A stretch of DNA of 64,000 nt from an uncultured Sedimentitalea sp. (GCA_947504115.1 CANNGH010000003.1:1-64000), one strand, 5' to 3'; numbered from the stretch's first letter, positions 19,650-29,396 are shown. Made by a program: numbers and translations. The notes: generated by a model not told the origin, from the sequence alone.

Positions 19650-19675
19650 ATCGCGTCCCCGGTTGCCGGACCACT

Positions 19676-20005
19676 CTACTCCAGTCCCGGCTGGTCAAGC
19701 AAATGCCGCCCCTGCCGGTCTTCGACCTCGATCACCCAGAGATCGGGATCGAACCCGCGCTGACGGGCGATGGCCGCGTCGACATCGGCCTCGGCACCTT
19801 CGGCCAGAACATCCCATCGCCGCGCCCCGGTGCCAAGATCGAACCCGCGCTGGAACGCCTGTGCCCGACCGTCCAGCGTGGCAAGCTTGACCAGCACCGC
19901 GCCGGCAGTGTCGTCGCCATGCGCAACCACATAGGCCGGAATGTCGGACAGCCGCAGCCGCGCCAGATAGGCCTGCACCCAGAATTGTGCGGTCAGGCGC
20001 GACAT
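19676..20005 (-). CDS. DUF1491 family protein
   Basis: A small protein of 109 residues, found next to era and recO in many alphaproteobacteria. The typical start is [16 protein letters not shown], and the conserved end is [24 protein letters not shown]. The function is unknown. It sits 5 bases after the era stop, so it is probably co-transcribed with era. Confidence 0.8.
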   Translation of the reverse strand: MSRLTAQFWVQAYLARLRLSDIPAYVVAHGDDTAGAVLVKLATLDGRAQAFQRGFDLGTGARRWDVLAEGAEADVDAAIARQRGFDPDLWVIEVEDRQGRHLLDQPGLE

Positions 20006-20010
20006 CGCGC

Positions 20011-20913
20011 TCAGTTCCCGTCCTTGAAATCCAGCCCCATTTCGGAATAGCGCTCGGAATCCTCCAGCCAGTTCGGACGCACCTTGACCTGCAGGAACAG
20101 GTGCACCTTGCGGCCCAGAAATTCGCGCAATTCCTCGCGGGCGGCTGTCGAAACCGCCTTGATCGTCTCGCCCTTATTGCCCAGAACGATGCCCTTGTGG
20201 CCATCGCGCACGACATAGATCACCTGATCGATCCGGACCGATCCGTCCTTGCGCTCTTCCCAGCTCTCGGTTTCGACAGTCATCTGATAGGGCAGTTCCT
20301 GATGCAGCCGCAGGGTCAGTTTCTCGCGCGTCATCTCGGCCGCGATCATCCGCATCGGCAGATCGGCGATCTGGTCCTCCGGGTAAAGCCACGGACCCTC
20401 GGGCAGTTCACCGGCCAGCCATTCGCGCAAGCGGCCCACGCCATGCCCCTTTTCCGCCGAGATCAGAAAGGTCTCGGCAAAGGCGAAGCGGTCGTTCAGA
20501 TCGCGGGTCAGGCCCAGCAGCACCTCGGGTTTCACGCGGTCGATCTTGTTGATCGCCAGCGCCACCTTGCGCCCGGTGGCAACACCTGGCAGCGCCTCAA
20601 TGATGCGTTCCACGCCATCGGTGACGCCGCGATGCGCCTCGATCAGCAAGACGATCACATCGGCATCCGCCGCCCCGCTCCAGGCGGCGGCGACCATCGC
20701 GCGATCCAGCCGGCGGCGCGGCTGGAACAGGCCCGGTGTATCGACGAAAACGATCTGTGTCTCGCCCTCGATGGCGATACCGCGGATGCGGGCGCGCGTG
20801 GTCTGCACCTTGTGCGTGACGATCGCCACCTTGGCCCCGACCATGCGGTTCAGCAGCGTGGATTTGCCGGCGTTCGGCTCTCCGATCAGGGCGACGAATC
20901 CGGCGCGGGTCAT
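20011..20913 (-). CDS. era: GTPase Era
   Basis: Era (300 residues) binds the 3' end of 16S rRNA and checks 30S maturation. G1 GEPNAGKST is at residues 11-19, G3 DTPGL, G4 NKID, and the C-terminal KH domain includes the [22 protein letters not shown]-binding turn. The ATG overlaps the rnc stop by four bases, coupling RNase III and Era production. Confidence 0.97.
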   Translation of the reverse strand: MTRAGFVALIGEPNAGKSTLLNRMVGAKVAIVTHKVQTTRARIRGIAIEGETQIVFVDTPGLFQPRRRLDRAMVAAAWSGAADADVIVLLIEAHRGVTDGVERIIEALPGVATGRKVALAINKIDRVKPEVLLGLTRDLNDRFAFAETFLISAEKGHGVGRLREWLAGELPEGPWLYPEDQIADLPMRMIAAEMTREKLTLRLHQELPYQMTVETESWEERKDGSVRIDQVIYVVRDGHKGIVLGNKGETIKAVSTAAREELREFLGRKVHLFLQVKVRPNWLEDSERYSEMGLDFKDGN

Positions 20914-21596
20914 GTGGTTTGCTCCAGTTTTTCCAGCAATGCGGTGGCCGCGCCCTGTTCGGCCTGACGTTTGGAACCGGCGCTTGCGCTGGCCTCGGTC
21001 CCGTCTGGCAGGCGGGCGGCGATGGTGAAGACCGGCGCGTGGTCCGGGCCGCTGCGATCGAGTTCGACATATTGAGGGGGTTTCAGCCCGCGGGCCTGCG
21101 CCCATTCCTGCAACGCGGTCTTGGCATCGCGCGCATCGGCGTCAACACGCGCGATCCGCTCACCCCAGAGGCGCAGGATCATGTCGCGCGCCGCCTCGAA
21201 CCCGGCATCCGTGTAAACGGCGGCGATCACCGCCTCGATGGCATCCCCCAGCAGCGCCTGCTTGCGCCGGCCGCCCGAAATCATCTCGGAGCGGCCCAGT
21301 TTCAGCACCGCGCCCAGATCGATCTCGCGCGCGATATCGGCGCAGGTCTCCTTGCGCACCAGCGCGTTGAAGCGCGGCGCAAGCTGGCCCTCGCTGGCAT
21401 TTGGATCCTGTTCCAGCAGCGCGGTCGCCATGACCAGACCCAGCACCCGGTCGCCGAGAAATTCCAGCCGCTGGTTATCCGCCCGCGTGGGCGACGAGAT
21501 CGACCCGTGTGTCAGCGCCCGGATCAACAGTTCGGGCCGGGCGAACCGGTGGCCGATCCGCTTCTCGAAGGCAACTGCGTCGCTTGATAGCTTCAC
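20910..21596 (-). CDS. rnc: Ribonuclease III
   Basis: A double-strand RNA endonuclease of 228 residues. The signature [13 protein letters not shown] is at about 41-53, the second acidic cluster is [12 protein letters not shown], and the C-terminal dsRNA-binding domain ends [18 protein letters not shown]. The start is GTG at 21596, overlapping the lepB stop as GTGA; the upstream extension is a lepB shadow. Confidence 0.95.
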   Translation of the reverse strand: MKLSSDAVAFEKRIGHRFARPELLIRALTHGSISSPTRADNQRLEFLGDRVLGLVMATALLEQDPNASEGQLAPRFNALVRKETCADIAREIDLGAVLKLGRSEMISGGRRKQALLGDAIEAVIAAVYTDAGFEAARDMILRLWGERIARVDADARDAKTALQEWAQARGLKPPQYVELDRSGPDHAPVFTIAARLPDGTEASASAGSKRQAEQGAATALLEKLEQTT

Positions 21597-22429
21597 TCGA
21601 TCCTCTTGAAGAAACGGTCGCCGCGCCAGGTCCAGAAAAACAGCATCGACCGTCCGGCGGACGAGAACATGATGCGATCCGCGCGCCCGATCAGGTTCTC
21701 GTAAGGCACGAACCCGACCCCGCCGGCCGATTGCGGCAGTCGGCTGTCGCTGGAATTGTCGCGGTTGTCGCCCATGAAGAAATAATGCCCCTCGGGCACC
21801 ACATAGACACCGGTATTGTCCGAACTCTGCACGCCGATATTCAGGATGGAATGTTCGCGTCCGTTGGGCAGGGTCTCGATCTGGCGCGACTTGATGCAAA
21901 TGCCGCCGGGCCCGACGGGGCCGTTTTCGCAACGCGGGCTTGCGCCTTGGGATCCTTGCGGAGCGTAGGTTTCCTCGAACACGCCGGCATCGCGCAATTC
22001 CACCGGCTCGTCATTGATGTGCAGCACGCTGTCTTTCATCTGGACGCGGTCACCGGGCAGGCCGATCAGGCGCTTGATGAAATCGCGCCCCGACACCGGG
22101 TGGCGGAACACCACAACGTCGCCGCGTTCGGGTTCACCGCCGAACAGGCGCTTGTTGTCGTTCTGCAGGAACCCGCACACGTCCTTGGCGTCGATATCGA
22201 TGCCGACGCTCGGCAGCATCAGGCTGGGACAGGAGGCATAGGAATAGCCATAGGCCATCTTGTTCACGAACAGGAAATCGCCGATCAGCAGCGTTTCCTT
22301 CATCGATCCGGACGGAATCCAGAACGGCTGGAAGAACAGCGTGCGGAAGACTCCCGCGATCAGCAGCGCATAGACGACTGTCTTCACCGTCTCGACGATC
22401 GCGTTTCCTGTCTTGGCTTTGCTGGCCAT
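21593..22429 (-). CDS. lepB: Signal peptidase I
   Basis: A membrane serine/lysine protease that removes signal peptides (278 residues). An N-terminal TM (about 15-35) precedes box [13 protein letters not shown] with nucleophile Ser42. The general base is Lys119 in [14 protein letters not shown], and box E reads [17 protein letters not shown]. Two Cys-containing insertions around CPSLML and DVCGFLQ enlarge the periplasmic part. Confidence 0.96.
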   Translation of the reverse strand: MASKAKTGNAIVETVKTVVYALLIAGVFRTLFFQPFWIPSGSMKETLLIGDFLFVNKMAYGYSYASCPSLMLPSVGIDIDAKDVCGFLQNDNKRLFGGEPERGDVVVFRHPVSGRDFIKRLIGLPGDRVQMKDSVLHINDEPVELRDAGVFEETYAPQGSQGASPRCENGPVGPGGICIKSRQIETLPNGREHSILNIGVQSSDNTGVYVVPEGHYFFMGDNRDNSSDSRLPQSAGGVGFVPYENLIGRADRIMFSSAGRSMLFFWTWRGDRFFKRIE

Positions 22430-22461
22430 GCGGTTCTCCGGTGATTTGGCGGGATCTGGCG

Positions 22462-22905
22462 CTACATGCGGGGCGCGCGTTCCGGTGTCAAGGTATGCGG
22501 CCGCTCTGCAAGCGGACGGGCCTCGATCAGCACGAAGGCCTGCGCCCAGGGGTGATCATCGGTCAGCGTCACATGGATGATCGCCTCGTGTCCCCGCGGG
22601 GTCATCTGCGCCAGCCGGTCGGCGGCCCAGCCGGTGACATGCATGACCGGCTGGCCGGTCACGAGGTTGGTGACCGACATGTCCTTCCACGCGATGCCCA
22701 TCCGCAGGCCGGTGCCCAGCGCCTTGGAGCACGCCTCTTTCGCGGCCCAGCGTTTGGCGTAGGTGCCCGCCGTGTCGGCGCGGCGTTCGGCCTTGCGCTG
22801 TTCGATGTCGGTGAAGACGCGGTTGCGGAACCGGTCGCCGAACCGGTCCAGCGTGCGCTGGATCCGCTCGATATTCGCCAGGTCGGTGCCGATGCCCAGG
22901 ATCAT
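22462..22905 (-). CDS. acpS: Holo-[acyl-carrier-protein] synthase
   Basis: AcpS transfers phosphopantetheine from CoA to ACP. The 147-residue protein has the Mg-binding Asp8 in [12 protein letters not shown] and Glu in [15 protein letters not shown]. The start codon overlaps the stop of the CAP-domain gene upstream. The pdxJ-acpS-lepB-rnc order is widely conserved in alphaproteobacteria. Confidence 0.94.
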   Translation of the reverse strand: MILGIGTDLANIERIQRTLDRFGDRFRNRVFTDIEQRKAERRADTAGTYAKRWAAKEACSKALGTGLRMGIAWKDMSVTNLVTGQPVMHVTGWAADRLAQMTPRGHEAIIHVTLTDDHPWAQAFVLIEARPLAERPHTLTPERAPRM

Positions 22906-23369
22906 CGCGGCAACGTCTGCCCCAGCGACATCACCCAGTAGATTCGCCCGTTATCGTTGGCCGCGATACCGATGCCGATCTCGGCGGCATCGGGCGAGAG
23001 CAGGTTCTTGCGGTGCCCCCTGCTCTGCATCCAGCCCGAGACGACCTGATCGACCGTCCGCTGCCCGAACGCGATGTTCTCGGCGATGAAACGATAATCA
23101 TAGCCCGCGGCGCGCGCGCGGTCGGCGCTGGTGGAACCACCCTCGCCCTTGTGCGAGAAATTGCCCGTATCGGCCATCCAGCAGGCATGATCCTGCGCGA
23201 TTCGGGCAAGCGTGTCGTCTTGCTCGAGCGCGTTCCGGCCATTGTCTGCCCGCGCCGCATTGCTCGCATCGACAAGCGCGGATCGCATGCCGGCGGCCCC
23301 GTCGGGAACGGTGCAGGCGATGGCCGGCGCGGCGGCGAGCGCCACGATCAGGGCAAGGCCCAACCTCAT
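22902..23369 (-). CDS. Secreted CAP-domain protein
   Basis: A 155-residue protein with a signal peptide [18 protein letters not shown] and a CAP/SCP domain: [36 protein letters not shown] and [20 protein letters not shown] proteins have varied roles such as lipid binding or wall-associated functions, so the precise job is unknown. It is inserted between pdxJ and acpS with 4-base overlaps on both sides. Confidence 0.88.
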   Translation of the reverse strand: MRLGLALIVALAAAPAIACTVPDGAAGMRSALVDASNAARADNGRNALEQDDTLARIAQDHACWMADTGNFSHKGEGGSTSADRARAAGYDYRFIAENIAFGQRTVDQVVSGWMQSRGHRKNLLSPDAAEIGIGIAANDNGRIYWVMSLGQTLPR

Positions 23370-24112
23370 GCGCGCGCCTCGTCCATCAGGCGGCGCATCT
23401 CGGCGATGGCCTCGGTCAGGCCGCAAAACACCGCCTCGCCGATCAGGAAATGCCCGATGTTGAGCTCGCGCAGCTCGGGAAAGGCGGCGACGGACTGCAC
23501 GGTGTCATAGCTCAGGCCATGACCCGCATGCACCTCCAGCCCCAGCGAATGGGCATGCGCCGACATCTCGCGCAGACGGCCAAGTTCCGCAGATGCCTTG
23601 GCGGTTTCCCCCTCGGCGACGAAATCGCAATAGGCGCCGGTATGCAGTTCCACGACGGCCGCGCCGATGCGTGCGGCGCTGTCGATCTGGGCGCGGTCGG
23701 CTGCGACGAACAGCGACACCCGGCAGCCGGCATCGCGCAGCGGAGTTATGAAATCGGCCAGCTGCCTTTCATCCTTTGCCACGTCCAGCCCGCCCTCGGT
23801 GGTGCGTTCCTCGCGCTTCTCGGGCACGATGCAGACCGCGTGGGGTTTGTGGCGCAGCGCGATCCGCTGCATTTCATCGGTCGCCGCCATCTCGAAATTC
23901 AGCGGCACCGAAGTGGCCTCCATCAACGCCCAGATATCGTCGTCGCGGATGTGGCGGCGATCCTCGCGCAGATGGGCGGTGATACCGTCGGCCCCCGCCT
24001 CCTGCGCCATCAGCGCCGCACGCACCGGATCGGGCAAGGCACCGCCGCGCGCATTGCGCAAGGTGGCGACGTGATCGATGTTCACGCCCAGACGCAACCG
24101 TTCATCTGCCAT
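23366..24112 (-). CDS. pdxJ: Pyridoxine 5'-phosphate synthase
   Basis: PdxJ condenses 1-deoxyxylulose-5-phosphate with 3-amino-2-oxopropyl phosphate to form pyridoxine 5'-phosphate. The TIM-barrel protein has 248 residues, with [17 protein letters not shown] at the N-terminus, [28 protein letters not shown] and [14 protein letters not shown]. It heads the pdxJ-CAP-acpS-lepB-rnc-era run. Confidence 0.97.
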   Translation of the reverse strand: MADERLRLGVNIDHVATLRNARGGALPDPVRAALMAQEAGADGITAHLREDRRHIRDDDIWALMEATSVPLNFEMAATDEMQRIALRHKPHAVCIVPEKREERTTEGGLDVAKDERQLADFITPLRDAGCRVSLFVAADRAQIDSAARIGAAVVELHTGAYCDFVAEGETAKASAELGRLREMSAHAHSLGLEVHAGHGLSYDTVQSVAAFPELRELNIGHFLIGEAVFCGLTEAIAEMRRLMDEARA

Positions 24113-24191
24113 TTTCTATCCTTTCACGACTGAACGCGCGCAACCTATCGCCTTTCGCTGCCATGGTGAAGCAAAGGCAATCGGCGCGGCC

Positions 24192-24848
24192 TCAATCCGC
24201 CTTGATGCCGTGGTCGGCCTTGGTGGCGGCCCGCTGCTTGATCGCGTCGAACTTCTTCTTGATGAGGTTGCGCCGGCGGCGTTTATAGGCCCGGATCACC
24301 GGGACGGTCAGGTAATAGGCAAGCGCGCCCGCCACTATGCCGACGATGGTTCCGCCGATCATGTAGGGAAAGAAGATCGTGTCGTAAAAGACATGCAGAC
24401 CGCGCCAATCGGCGACCCGGTCGCTGAACATCGCCAGAACGTTGTTCCACAGATCGTCCCAGGCATCCACGAACTTGCCCCCGAACGAGCGGTGCGAGCG
24501 TTCGTCGAATCGCGTGCCCAGCAGGAAATGCCCGGTTTTCAGCGCGAGAATGCCGATCGGCACATAGGTCAGCGGATTGCCGAAGAAGGTGCCCATCAGC
24601 GCCGCCAGGATATTGGCGCGCAGCAACCGCGCAACCAGCGCGGCAATGACGAAATGCAGACCGTAAAACGGCGTGAAGGTGGTAAAGACACCCGCCGCGA
24701 TGCCGCGCGCGATGCGTTCGGGCGAATCCGGCAACCGCCGCAGGCGGTGCTTCACATAGTGAAACGCACGCGTCCAGCCGCCACGCGGATAGACGAAATC
24801 CGCAATCGCGCGCGGCCATGTGCGTCGGTCACGGCGTCTGAAAACCAC
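24192..24848 (-). CDS. DUF2062 membrane protein
   Basis: A 218-residue protein with about three hydrophobic helices: FTPFYGLHFVIAALVARLL, the conserved LMGTFFGNPLTYVPIG loop, and MIGGTIVGIVAGALAYYL. It carries a basic N-terminus and a Lys/Arg-rich C-tail in the cytoplasm. The GNPLTxxP motif defines DUF2062; the molecular role is not known. It follows the (p)ppGpp enzyme gene after 28 bases. Confidence 0.85.
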   Translation of the reverse strand: MVFRRRDRRTWPRAIADFVYPRGGWTRAFHYVKHRLRRLPDSPERIARGIAAGVFTTFTPFYGLHFVIAALVARLLRANILAALMGTFFGNPLTYVPIGILALKTGHFLLGTRFDERSHRSFGGKFVDAWDDLWNNVLAMFSDRVADWRGLHVFYDTIFFPYMIGGTIVGIVAGALAYYLTVPVIRAYKRRRRNLIKKKFDAIKQRAATKADHGIKAD

Positions 24849-24876
24849 GAATAGCGTCCTTTATTCCGGCCATACA

Positions 24877-27009
24877 TCAATCGGCGGCAAGTGTCGTGCG
24901 GGCCTTTTCCCTGAACCGCTCGACCGCGGCAACATCGCTGTCCGCCTCGAGCGTGAGCATCAGCGAATGCAGCTGTTCGACATCGCGCAATTCGACAGTG
25001 ATCAGCAACCGGTAAAAATCCGGTTTGCGATCGACGAATTTCAGATCGCCGATATTCGCCTTCTTCTCTCCGACCAATGTGCACACGCGTCCCAGAACGC
25101 CTGCATCATTGCCGATGGTCATGTCCAGTGTGACGCCATAGGCCGGCGGATGCGTGCCTTCGTGCCAGCGCAGATCCACCCAGCGCTCCGGCTGGCTTTC
25201 GTATTCGCTCAGCCGGTCGCAGTCGATGGCATGAACCACCACCCCCTTGCCGCGAAAGGTGATGCCGATGATGCGCTCGCCGGGCAGGGGCTGACAACAG
25301 GGCGCGCGCTCAAAGGACTGGCCCGCCGCGATGCCGATGACGGCGCGGGCAGGTGAAATCTCGTCGCCCTTTTCAGGGGCGAGTTCGGGATAGACCGCCT
25401 GCAACACGTCATGCGCGGTCAGTTCCGCACTGCCCAGGCGCGCCAACAATTCGCGCCGCCCGTCAAGACGCAGCCGCTTGGCCGCCGTGTCCAGCGCCTT
25501 GTCGGTGGCCTTGCGCCCGACATGTTCGAACGAGGCGCGGGCCAGTTCCTGACCCAGCTTGACGAACCGGTCGCGATCCACCTCGCGCAGGGCGCGCCGG
25601 ATCGCGGTGCGCGCCTTGCCGGTGGTGGCGATGTCCAGCCACGCGACCTGAGGCGTCTGACCCTCGGCGGTGATGATCTCGACCGACTGGCCGTTCTTCA
25701 GCCGCGTCCACAGCGGCACCCGCAATCCGTCGACCTTGGCCCCCACGCAGGCATGGCCGATCCTCGTGTGGATGGCATAGGCGAAATCGATCGGCGTCGC
25801 CCCGCGCGGCAATTTCTCGACATCGCCCTGCGGCGTGAAGCAGAACACCTGATCGGCATACATCTCGAGCTTGACCGCTTCGAGAAAATCCTCGTGATCC
25901 TCTTCGGCGTCGAACTGTTCGGTCAGCGAGGAAATCCACTTGGCGGGATCGACGGCAAAGGGGTTCTCGGTGCGCACCCCATCGCGATAGGACCAATGCG
26001 CCGCCACCCCTGTTTCGGCGACATCGTGCATCTGCCGGGTGCGGATCTGCACCTCGACCCGCTTGCCGTCGCGGCCCGAAACGGTGGTGTGGATGCTGCG
26101 ATAGCCGTTGATCTTGGGCTGGCTGATGTAATCCTTGAACCGCCCCGGCACGGCGCGCCAGCGCTGATGGATGGTGCCCAGCGCGCGATAGCAGTCTTCC
26201 TCGCTGCCGGTGATGATGCGGAATCCGTAGATATCCGACAGGCGCGAAAAGCCCTGCTCTTTCTCCTGCATCTTGCGCCATATGGAATAGGGTTTCTTGG
26301 CGCGGCCGAAGACTTCGGCCTCGATGCCGGCCTTTTCCAGTTCGCGGCGCATGTCGCCGGTGATGCGGTGAATCACATCGCCAGTTTCGCGCTGCAGCGT
26401 GATGAAGCGGCGGATGATCGATTGCCGCCCTTCCGGATTCAGCACCCGGAACGACAGATCCTCAAGTTCTTCTCGCATCCATTGCATACCCATGCGCCCG
26501 GCCAGCGGGGCAAAGATATCCATGGTCTCGCGCGCCTTCTGCACCTGCTTTTCCGGCCGCATCGAGCGGATCGTGCGCATGTTGTGCAGCCGATCCGCCA
26601 GCTTGACCAATATCACGCGCAGGTCGCGCGACATCGCCATGAACAGCTTGCGGAAATTCTCGGCCTGCTTGGTCTCGCGGCTGGACAGTTGCAGATTGGT
26701 CAGCTTGGTGACACCGTCCACCAGCATCGCGACCTCGTCGCCGAACAGGCGGGTGATCTCGCTGTAATCGGCGCGCGTGTCCTCGATCGTGTCGTGCAGC
26801 AGCGCGGTGATGATCGTGGCATCGTCCAGCCGCTGTTCCGTCAGGATGGCGGCCACCGCGACCGGGTGGCTGAAATAGGGCTCGCCCGAATGGCGGTATT
26901 GCCCTTCGTGCATGCGCCGCCCGTAATCATAGGCGGCGGTGATCCTGTCGATATTGGTCTTGGGATTGTAGTTGCGGACCAGCGCAATCAGATCGTCAAC
27001 TGAAATCAT
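24877..27009 (-). CDS. rsh: Bifunctional (p)ppGpp synthetase/hydrolase
   Basis: The single RSH enzyme expected in an alphaproteobacterium (710 residues) makes and degrades the stringent-response alarmone. The hydrolase domain has the HD pair at 72-73 in LLHDTIED. The synthetase domain has RFKDYI, which gives the RXKD signature of bifunctional enzymes, then YRSIHT and EVQIRTRQMHDVAETGVAAHW. A TGS domain follows, starting near VFCFTPQGDVEKLPRGATP, and a C-terminal ACT domain. rpoZ lies 28 bases upstream, so RNA polymerase omega and the alarmone enzyme are likely co-transcribed. Confidence 0.96.
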   Translation of the reverse strand: MISVDDLIALVRNYNPKTNIDRITAAYDYGRRMHEGQYRHSGEPYFSHPVAVAAILTEQRLDDATIITALLHDTIEDTRADYSEITRLFGDEVAMLVDGVTKLTNLQLSSRETKQAENFRKLFMAMSRDLRVILVKLADRLHNMRTIRSMRPEKQVQKARETMDIFAPLAGRMGMQWMREELEDLSFRVLNPEGRQSIIRRFITLQRETGDVIHRITGDMRRELEKAGIEAEVFGRAKKPYSIWRKMQEKEQGFSRLSDIYGFRIITGSEEDCYRALGTIHQRWRAVPGRFKDYISQPKINGYRSIHTTVSGRDGKRVEVQIRTRQMHDVAETGVAAHWSYRDGVRTENPFAVDPAKWISSLTEQFDAEEDHEDFLEAVKLEMYADQVFCFTPQGDVEKLPRGATPIDFAYAIHTRIGHACVGAKVDGLRVPLWTRLKNGQSVEIITAEGQTPQVAWLDIATTGKARTAIRRALREVDRDRFVKLGQELARASFEHVGRKATDKALDTAAKRLRLDGRRELLARLGSAELTAHDVLQAVYPELAPEKGDEISPARAVIGIAAGQSFERAPCCQPLPGERIIGITFRGKGVVVHAIDCDRLSEYESQPERWVDLRWHEGTHPPAYGVTLDMTIGNDAGVLGRVCTLVGEKKANIGDLKFVDRKPDFYRLLITVELRDVEQLHSLMLTLEADSDVAAVERFREKARTTLAAD

Positions 27010-27037
27010 CCGGGCCGCACCTTCGCATCTTGACCGC

Positions 27038-27391
27038 TCAGCCCTGCCCCTGGGCCTCCATCAGCTGGCGCAAGAGCTTTTCTTCGGACATGTCGTCCTC
27101 AGCGGGCTTGTCCGATTCCGCGCCCATCAGGACCGCCATCTGGTCCTCTTCGGGCTCGTCCACCTCGATCTGGTGCTGGTTGCTTTCGATCAGGCGTTCG
27201 CGCAGATCGTCGGCGCGCTGGGTCTCGTCCGCGATCTCGCGCAGGGCGACCACGGGGTTCTTGTCGTTGTCCCGATCCACGGTCAGCGGCGCGCCGGCCG
27301 AGATTTCGCGCGCCCGATGCGCCGCGAGCATCACCAGTTCGAACCGGTTCGGAACCTTGTCTACGCAGTCTTCAACCGTCACGCGGGCCAT
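27038..27391 (-). CDS. rpoZ: RNA polymerase omega subunit
   Basis: Omega (117 residues) assists beta' folding and forms part of a ppGpp site in proteobacteria. The signature is [30 protein letters not shown] followed by [10 protein letters not shown]. The C-terminus is long and acidic, as is usual in alphaproteobacteria. A GGAG ribosome site lies 7 bases before the ATG, and a good promoter is visible upstream. Confidence 0.97.
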   Translation of the reverse strand: MARVTVEDCVDKVPNRFELVMLAAHRAREISAGAPLTVDRDNDKNPVVALREIADETQRADDLRERLIESNQHQIEVDEPEEDQMAVLMGAESDKPAEDDMSEEKLLRQLMEAQGQG

Positions 27392-27430
27392 GGGGGCACT
27401 CCAACATCATGAATTCTTCCAGAAGACGTG

Positions 27431-27459
27431 TATCTAGTGCCGAATCTACCGCTTGACAA
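27431..27459 (-). promoter_or_regulatory. Sigma70-type promoter for rpoZ-rsh
   Basis: On the minus strand TTGTCA (27459-27454) and TAGATA (27436-27431) are separated by exactly 17 bases. The predicted start site is about 30 bases before the rpoZ ATG. It is the clearest consensus-like promoter I found in the window. Confidence 0.7.
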
Positions 27460-27482
27460 GCAAAGAGTCCCCTGGAAGCCCC

Positions 27483-28052
27483 TCACAGGGGGGTGACGTC
27501 CTCCAAGTCTTCCGGCGCAAGCGCGTCGCACATCTGCGTGACGTTCCGGCCCAGCAACGGATGGGTCCAGAACGGCACGATATCACGCATCGGGATCAGT
27601 GCAAAGGCGCGTTCCTGAAGGCGGGGATGGGGCAGGATCAGGCGGTCGGGCGTCATGCTGGCCTGCTGGTCGGCGGGCAGGTGGCGCCAATGCTCGTATG
27701 TGTCCCGGTCCGGCAGCACGAGATCCCCCACCGCCAGAAGGTCCAGATCCAGCGTGCGCACGCCCCAGCGCAGGGTGCGTGTGCGACCGAACTGCCGCTC
27801 GATCGCGTGCAGTTTATGCAGGATATCGCGTGGTCCGCATTCACTGGCGACACAGACGGCAGCATTGACAAAGTCCGGTCCCGCTCCGGCCGGGAAACAA
27901 GGCGTGCGAAAGAAGCGGCTGACCGCGCTGACCGTCAGACCGGACTGCGCCATGGCGGCGATCGCCGCCGCCAACGTCTGCGCCGGGGCGCCAATGGCCG
28001 AAGGCAGATTTCCGCCCAACGCGATCACGGCGGTTGACCGAAACCCGCTCAA
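27483..28052 (-). CDS. folK: 6-hydroxymethyl-7,8-dihydropterin pyrophosphokinase
   Basis: FolK (HPPK) transfers pyrophosphate from ATP to 6-hydroxymethyl-dihydropterin in folate synthesis. The 189-residue protein has ALGGNLPSAIG at the N-terminus, the catalytic loop RTLRWGVRTLDLDLL, and LILPHPRLQERAFAL. No folP or folB is adjacent. It is divergent from the NYN-domain gene. Confidence 0.94.
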   Translation of the reverse strand: MSGFRSTAVIALGGNLPSAIGAPAQTLAAAIAAMAQSGLTVSAVSRFFRTPCFPAGAGPDFVNAAVCVASECGPRDILHKLHAIERQFGRTRTLRWGVRTLDLDLLAVGDLVLPDRDTYEHWRHLPADQQASMTPDRLILPHPRLQERAFALIPMRDIVPFWTHPLLGRNVTQMCDALAPEDLEDVTPL

Positions 28053-28118
28053 ACGTGACTCGTTGTGATGAGGGTGTTAGCCTTGAGATGCATTTCGGAT
28101 GCCTTATTTCATATCCAA

Positions 28119-28172
28119 CCGTTTCGCCATGATTTAAGCACTGCGACACTCACGGAAACAATGGCGAAACGG
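28119..28172. repeat. 12-bp perfect inverted repeat upstream of the NYN gene
   Basis: CCGTTTCGCCAT (28119-28130) and its exact complement ATGGCGAAACGG (28161-28172) are separated by 30 bases in the folK-NYN divergent gap. The right arm ends 20 bases before the ATG at 28193 and just before the AAGGA-type ribosome site. It could be a two-half-site operator or a leader RNA hairpin. Confidence 0.75.
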
Positions 28173-28192
28173 CGCACCGGAAGGATTTTTGG

Positions 28193-28771
28193 ATGTTTTA
28201 CAAAGACGAACGGCTTGCGCTGTTCATCGACGGATCGAATCTCTACGCTGCGGCCAAGGCGTTGGGGTTCGATATCGACTACAAGTTGTTGCGGCAGGAA
28301 TTCATGCGACGCGGGAAATTGCTGCGCGCGTTCTACTATACCGCGCTGCTAGAGAACGATGAATATTCGCCCATCCGCCCATTGGTCGACTGGCTGCATT
28401 ACAACGGTTTTACCATGGTGACGAAGCCAGCCAAGGAATACACCGACAGCATCGGCCGGCGAAAGGTCAAGGGAAACATGGACATCGAACTCGCCGTGGA
28501 CGCCATGGAACTGGCCCCGCGGATCGATCATGCCGTATTGTTTTCCGGCGACGGCGATTTCCGTCCGCTGGTCGCCAGCCTTCAGCGTCAGGGCGTGCGC
28601 GTATCGGTGGTTTCCACCATCCGCAGCCAGCCGCCGATGATCTCGGACGAGTTGCGCCGGCAGGCCGACAACTTCATCGATCTGGAAGACCTGAAAGAGG
28701 TGATCGGACGCCCGCCGCGCGACCACTCCGCCAGCGAAGCGCCCGACATTTCGGCTGTCAGCAGCGGCTGA
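28193..28771 (+). CDS. NYN-domain (LabA/DUF88-like) protein
   Basis: A 192-residue protein of the NYN/PIN-like nuclease superfamily. The acidic residues expected for a metal site are visible: Asp13 in LFIDGSNLY, Asp in NMDIELAVDAM, and the pair in LFSGDGDFRPLV. The middle segment RAFYYTALLENDEYSP is typical of LabA-like proteins. Members are implied in RNA cleavage or, in cyanobacteria, circadian feedback. The C-terminal 25 residues are low complexity. A long perfect inverted repeat precedes it. The RNase activity is inferred from the family. Confidence 0.87.
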   Translation: MFYKDERLALFIDGSNLYAAAKALGFDIDYKLLRQEFMRRGKLLRAFYYTALLENDEYSPIRPLVDWLHYNGFTMVTKPAKEYTDSIGRRKVKGNMDIELAVDAMELAPRIDHAVLFSGDGDFRPLVASLQRQGVRVSVVSTIRSQPPMISDELRRQADNFIDLEDLKEVIGRPPRDHSASEAPDISAVSSG

Positions 28772-28792
28772 TCGGGTGCGCTGGAGGCGCCT

Positions 28793-29254
28793 TCAACTGG
28801 CGGGCGCGTTCATCATGTCGTGGCGCTGCTGAATCTCGCGCGGCCAGGTGCTCTTGATATAGGCCAGCACGGCAACGATTTCGTCCGGTGACAGGGTGTC
28901 GCCAAATCCCGGCATCCTGCTTCTGTATCCGTTCCCGACCACTTTTTCGGTGCCCAGCGCGGTTATCGCGATCAGTTGTTCATCGGGATGGTGCCACGTA
29001 TGCCCGCTTTCGTCATGGGGCGGCGCGGGCAGATAGCCCTCTCCGTCCCTTTCGCGCCAGTTCGGCTCGCCCTGCAGACGCAGGCCGTGGCAGGCGGCGC
29101 ATTGCGCGACATAAAGCTCCTTGCCGTCTGCCACGACGGTCGCATCGCGATAGGGCAGCACACCATCCTGACCCTCGGGCGCGGCGATCAGCCATGCTCC
29201 GCCCGCTCCGACAACAGCCAGCGCAATGGCGGCGATCCAGAATTTGTTCATCAT
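28793..29254 (-). CDS. Membrane-anchored or secreted c-type cytochrome
   Basis: A 153-residue protein with an N-terminal hydrophobic segment (FWIAAIALAVVGAGGAWLIA), either a signal peptide or anchor, and one haem c site CAACH (Cys52, Cys55, His56). Met in YRSRMPGFGDTLS is the likely sixth ligand. The insertion with His-rich ESGHTWHHPDEQ resembles cytochromes annotated as class I/c552-like. The start was set at the first ATG before the hydrophobic segment; 29251 is nearly equal. It is convergent with the NYN gene (21 bases). Confidence 0.85.
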   Translation of the reverse strand: MMNKFWIAAIALAVVGAGGAWLIAAPEGQDGVLPYRDATVVADGKELYVAQCAACHGLRLQGEPNWRERDGEGYLPAPPHDESGHTWHHPDEQLIAITALGTEKVVGNGYRSRMPGFGDTLSPDEIVAVLAYIKSTWPREIQQRHDMMNAPAS

Positions 29255-29396
29255 TGGGAAAACTTTCGACGAGACAGCCAGCGCGCCACATGCCAGCCTC
29301 CAGCGCGGGAACCTCCAGTCACGACTGCGTGAGCACGACAATCTCTGGACCGCACCGCTTCGAAGCCTTAGGTCTGGGCGCAAGGAGACCTGAACG

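Noticed and set aside
25411-27003. 530-codon plus-strand frame opposite the (p)ppGpp enzyme
   Set aside because: Antisense shadow with no recognisable motif.
28065-28352. 95-codon plus-strand frame beginning in the folK-NYN gap
   Set aside because: It runs into the NYN gene in another frame, is Cys/Arg/Ser-rich at random, and has no ribosome site.
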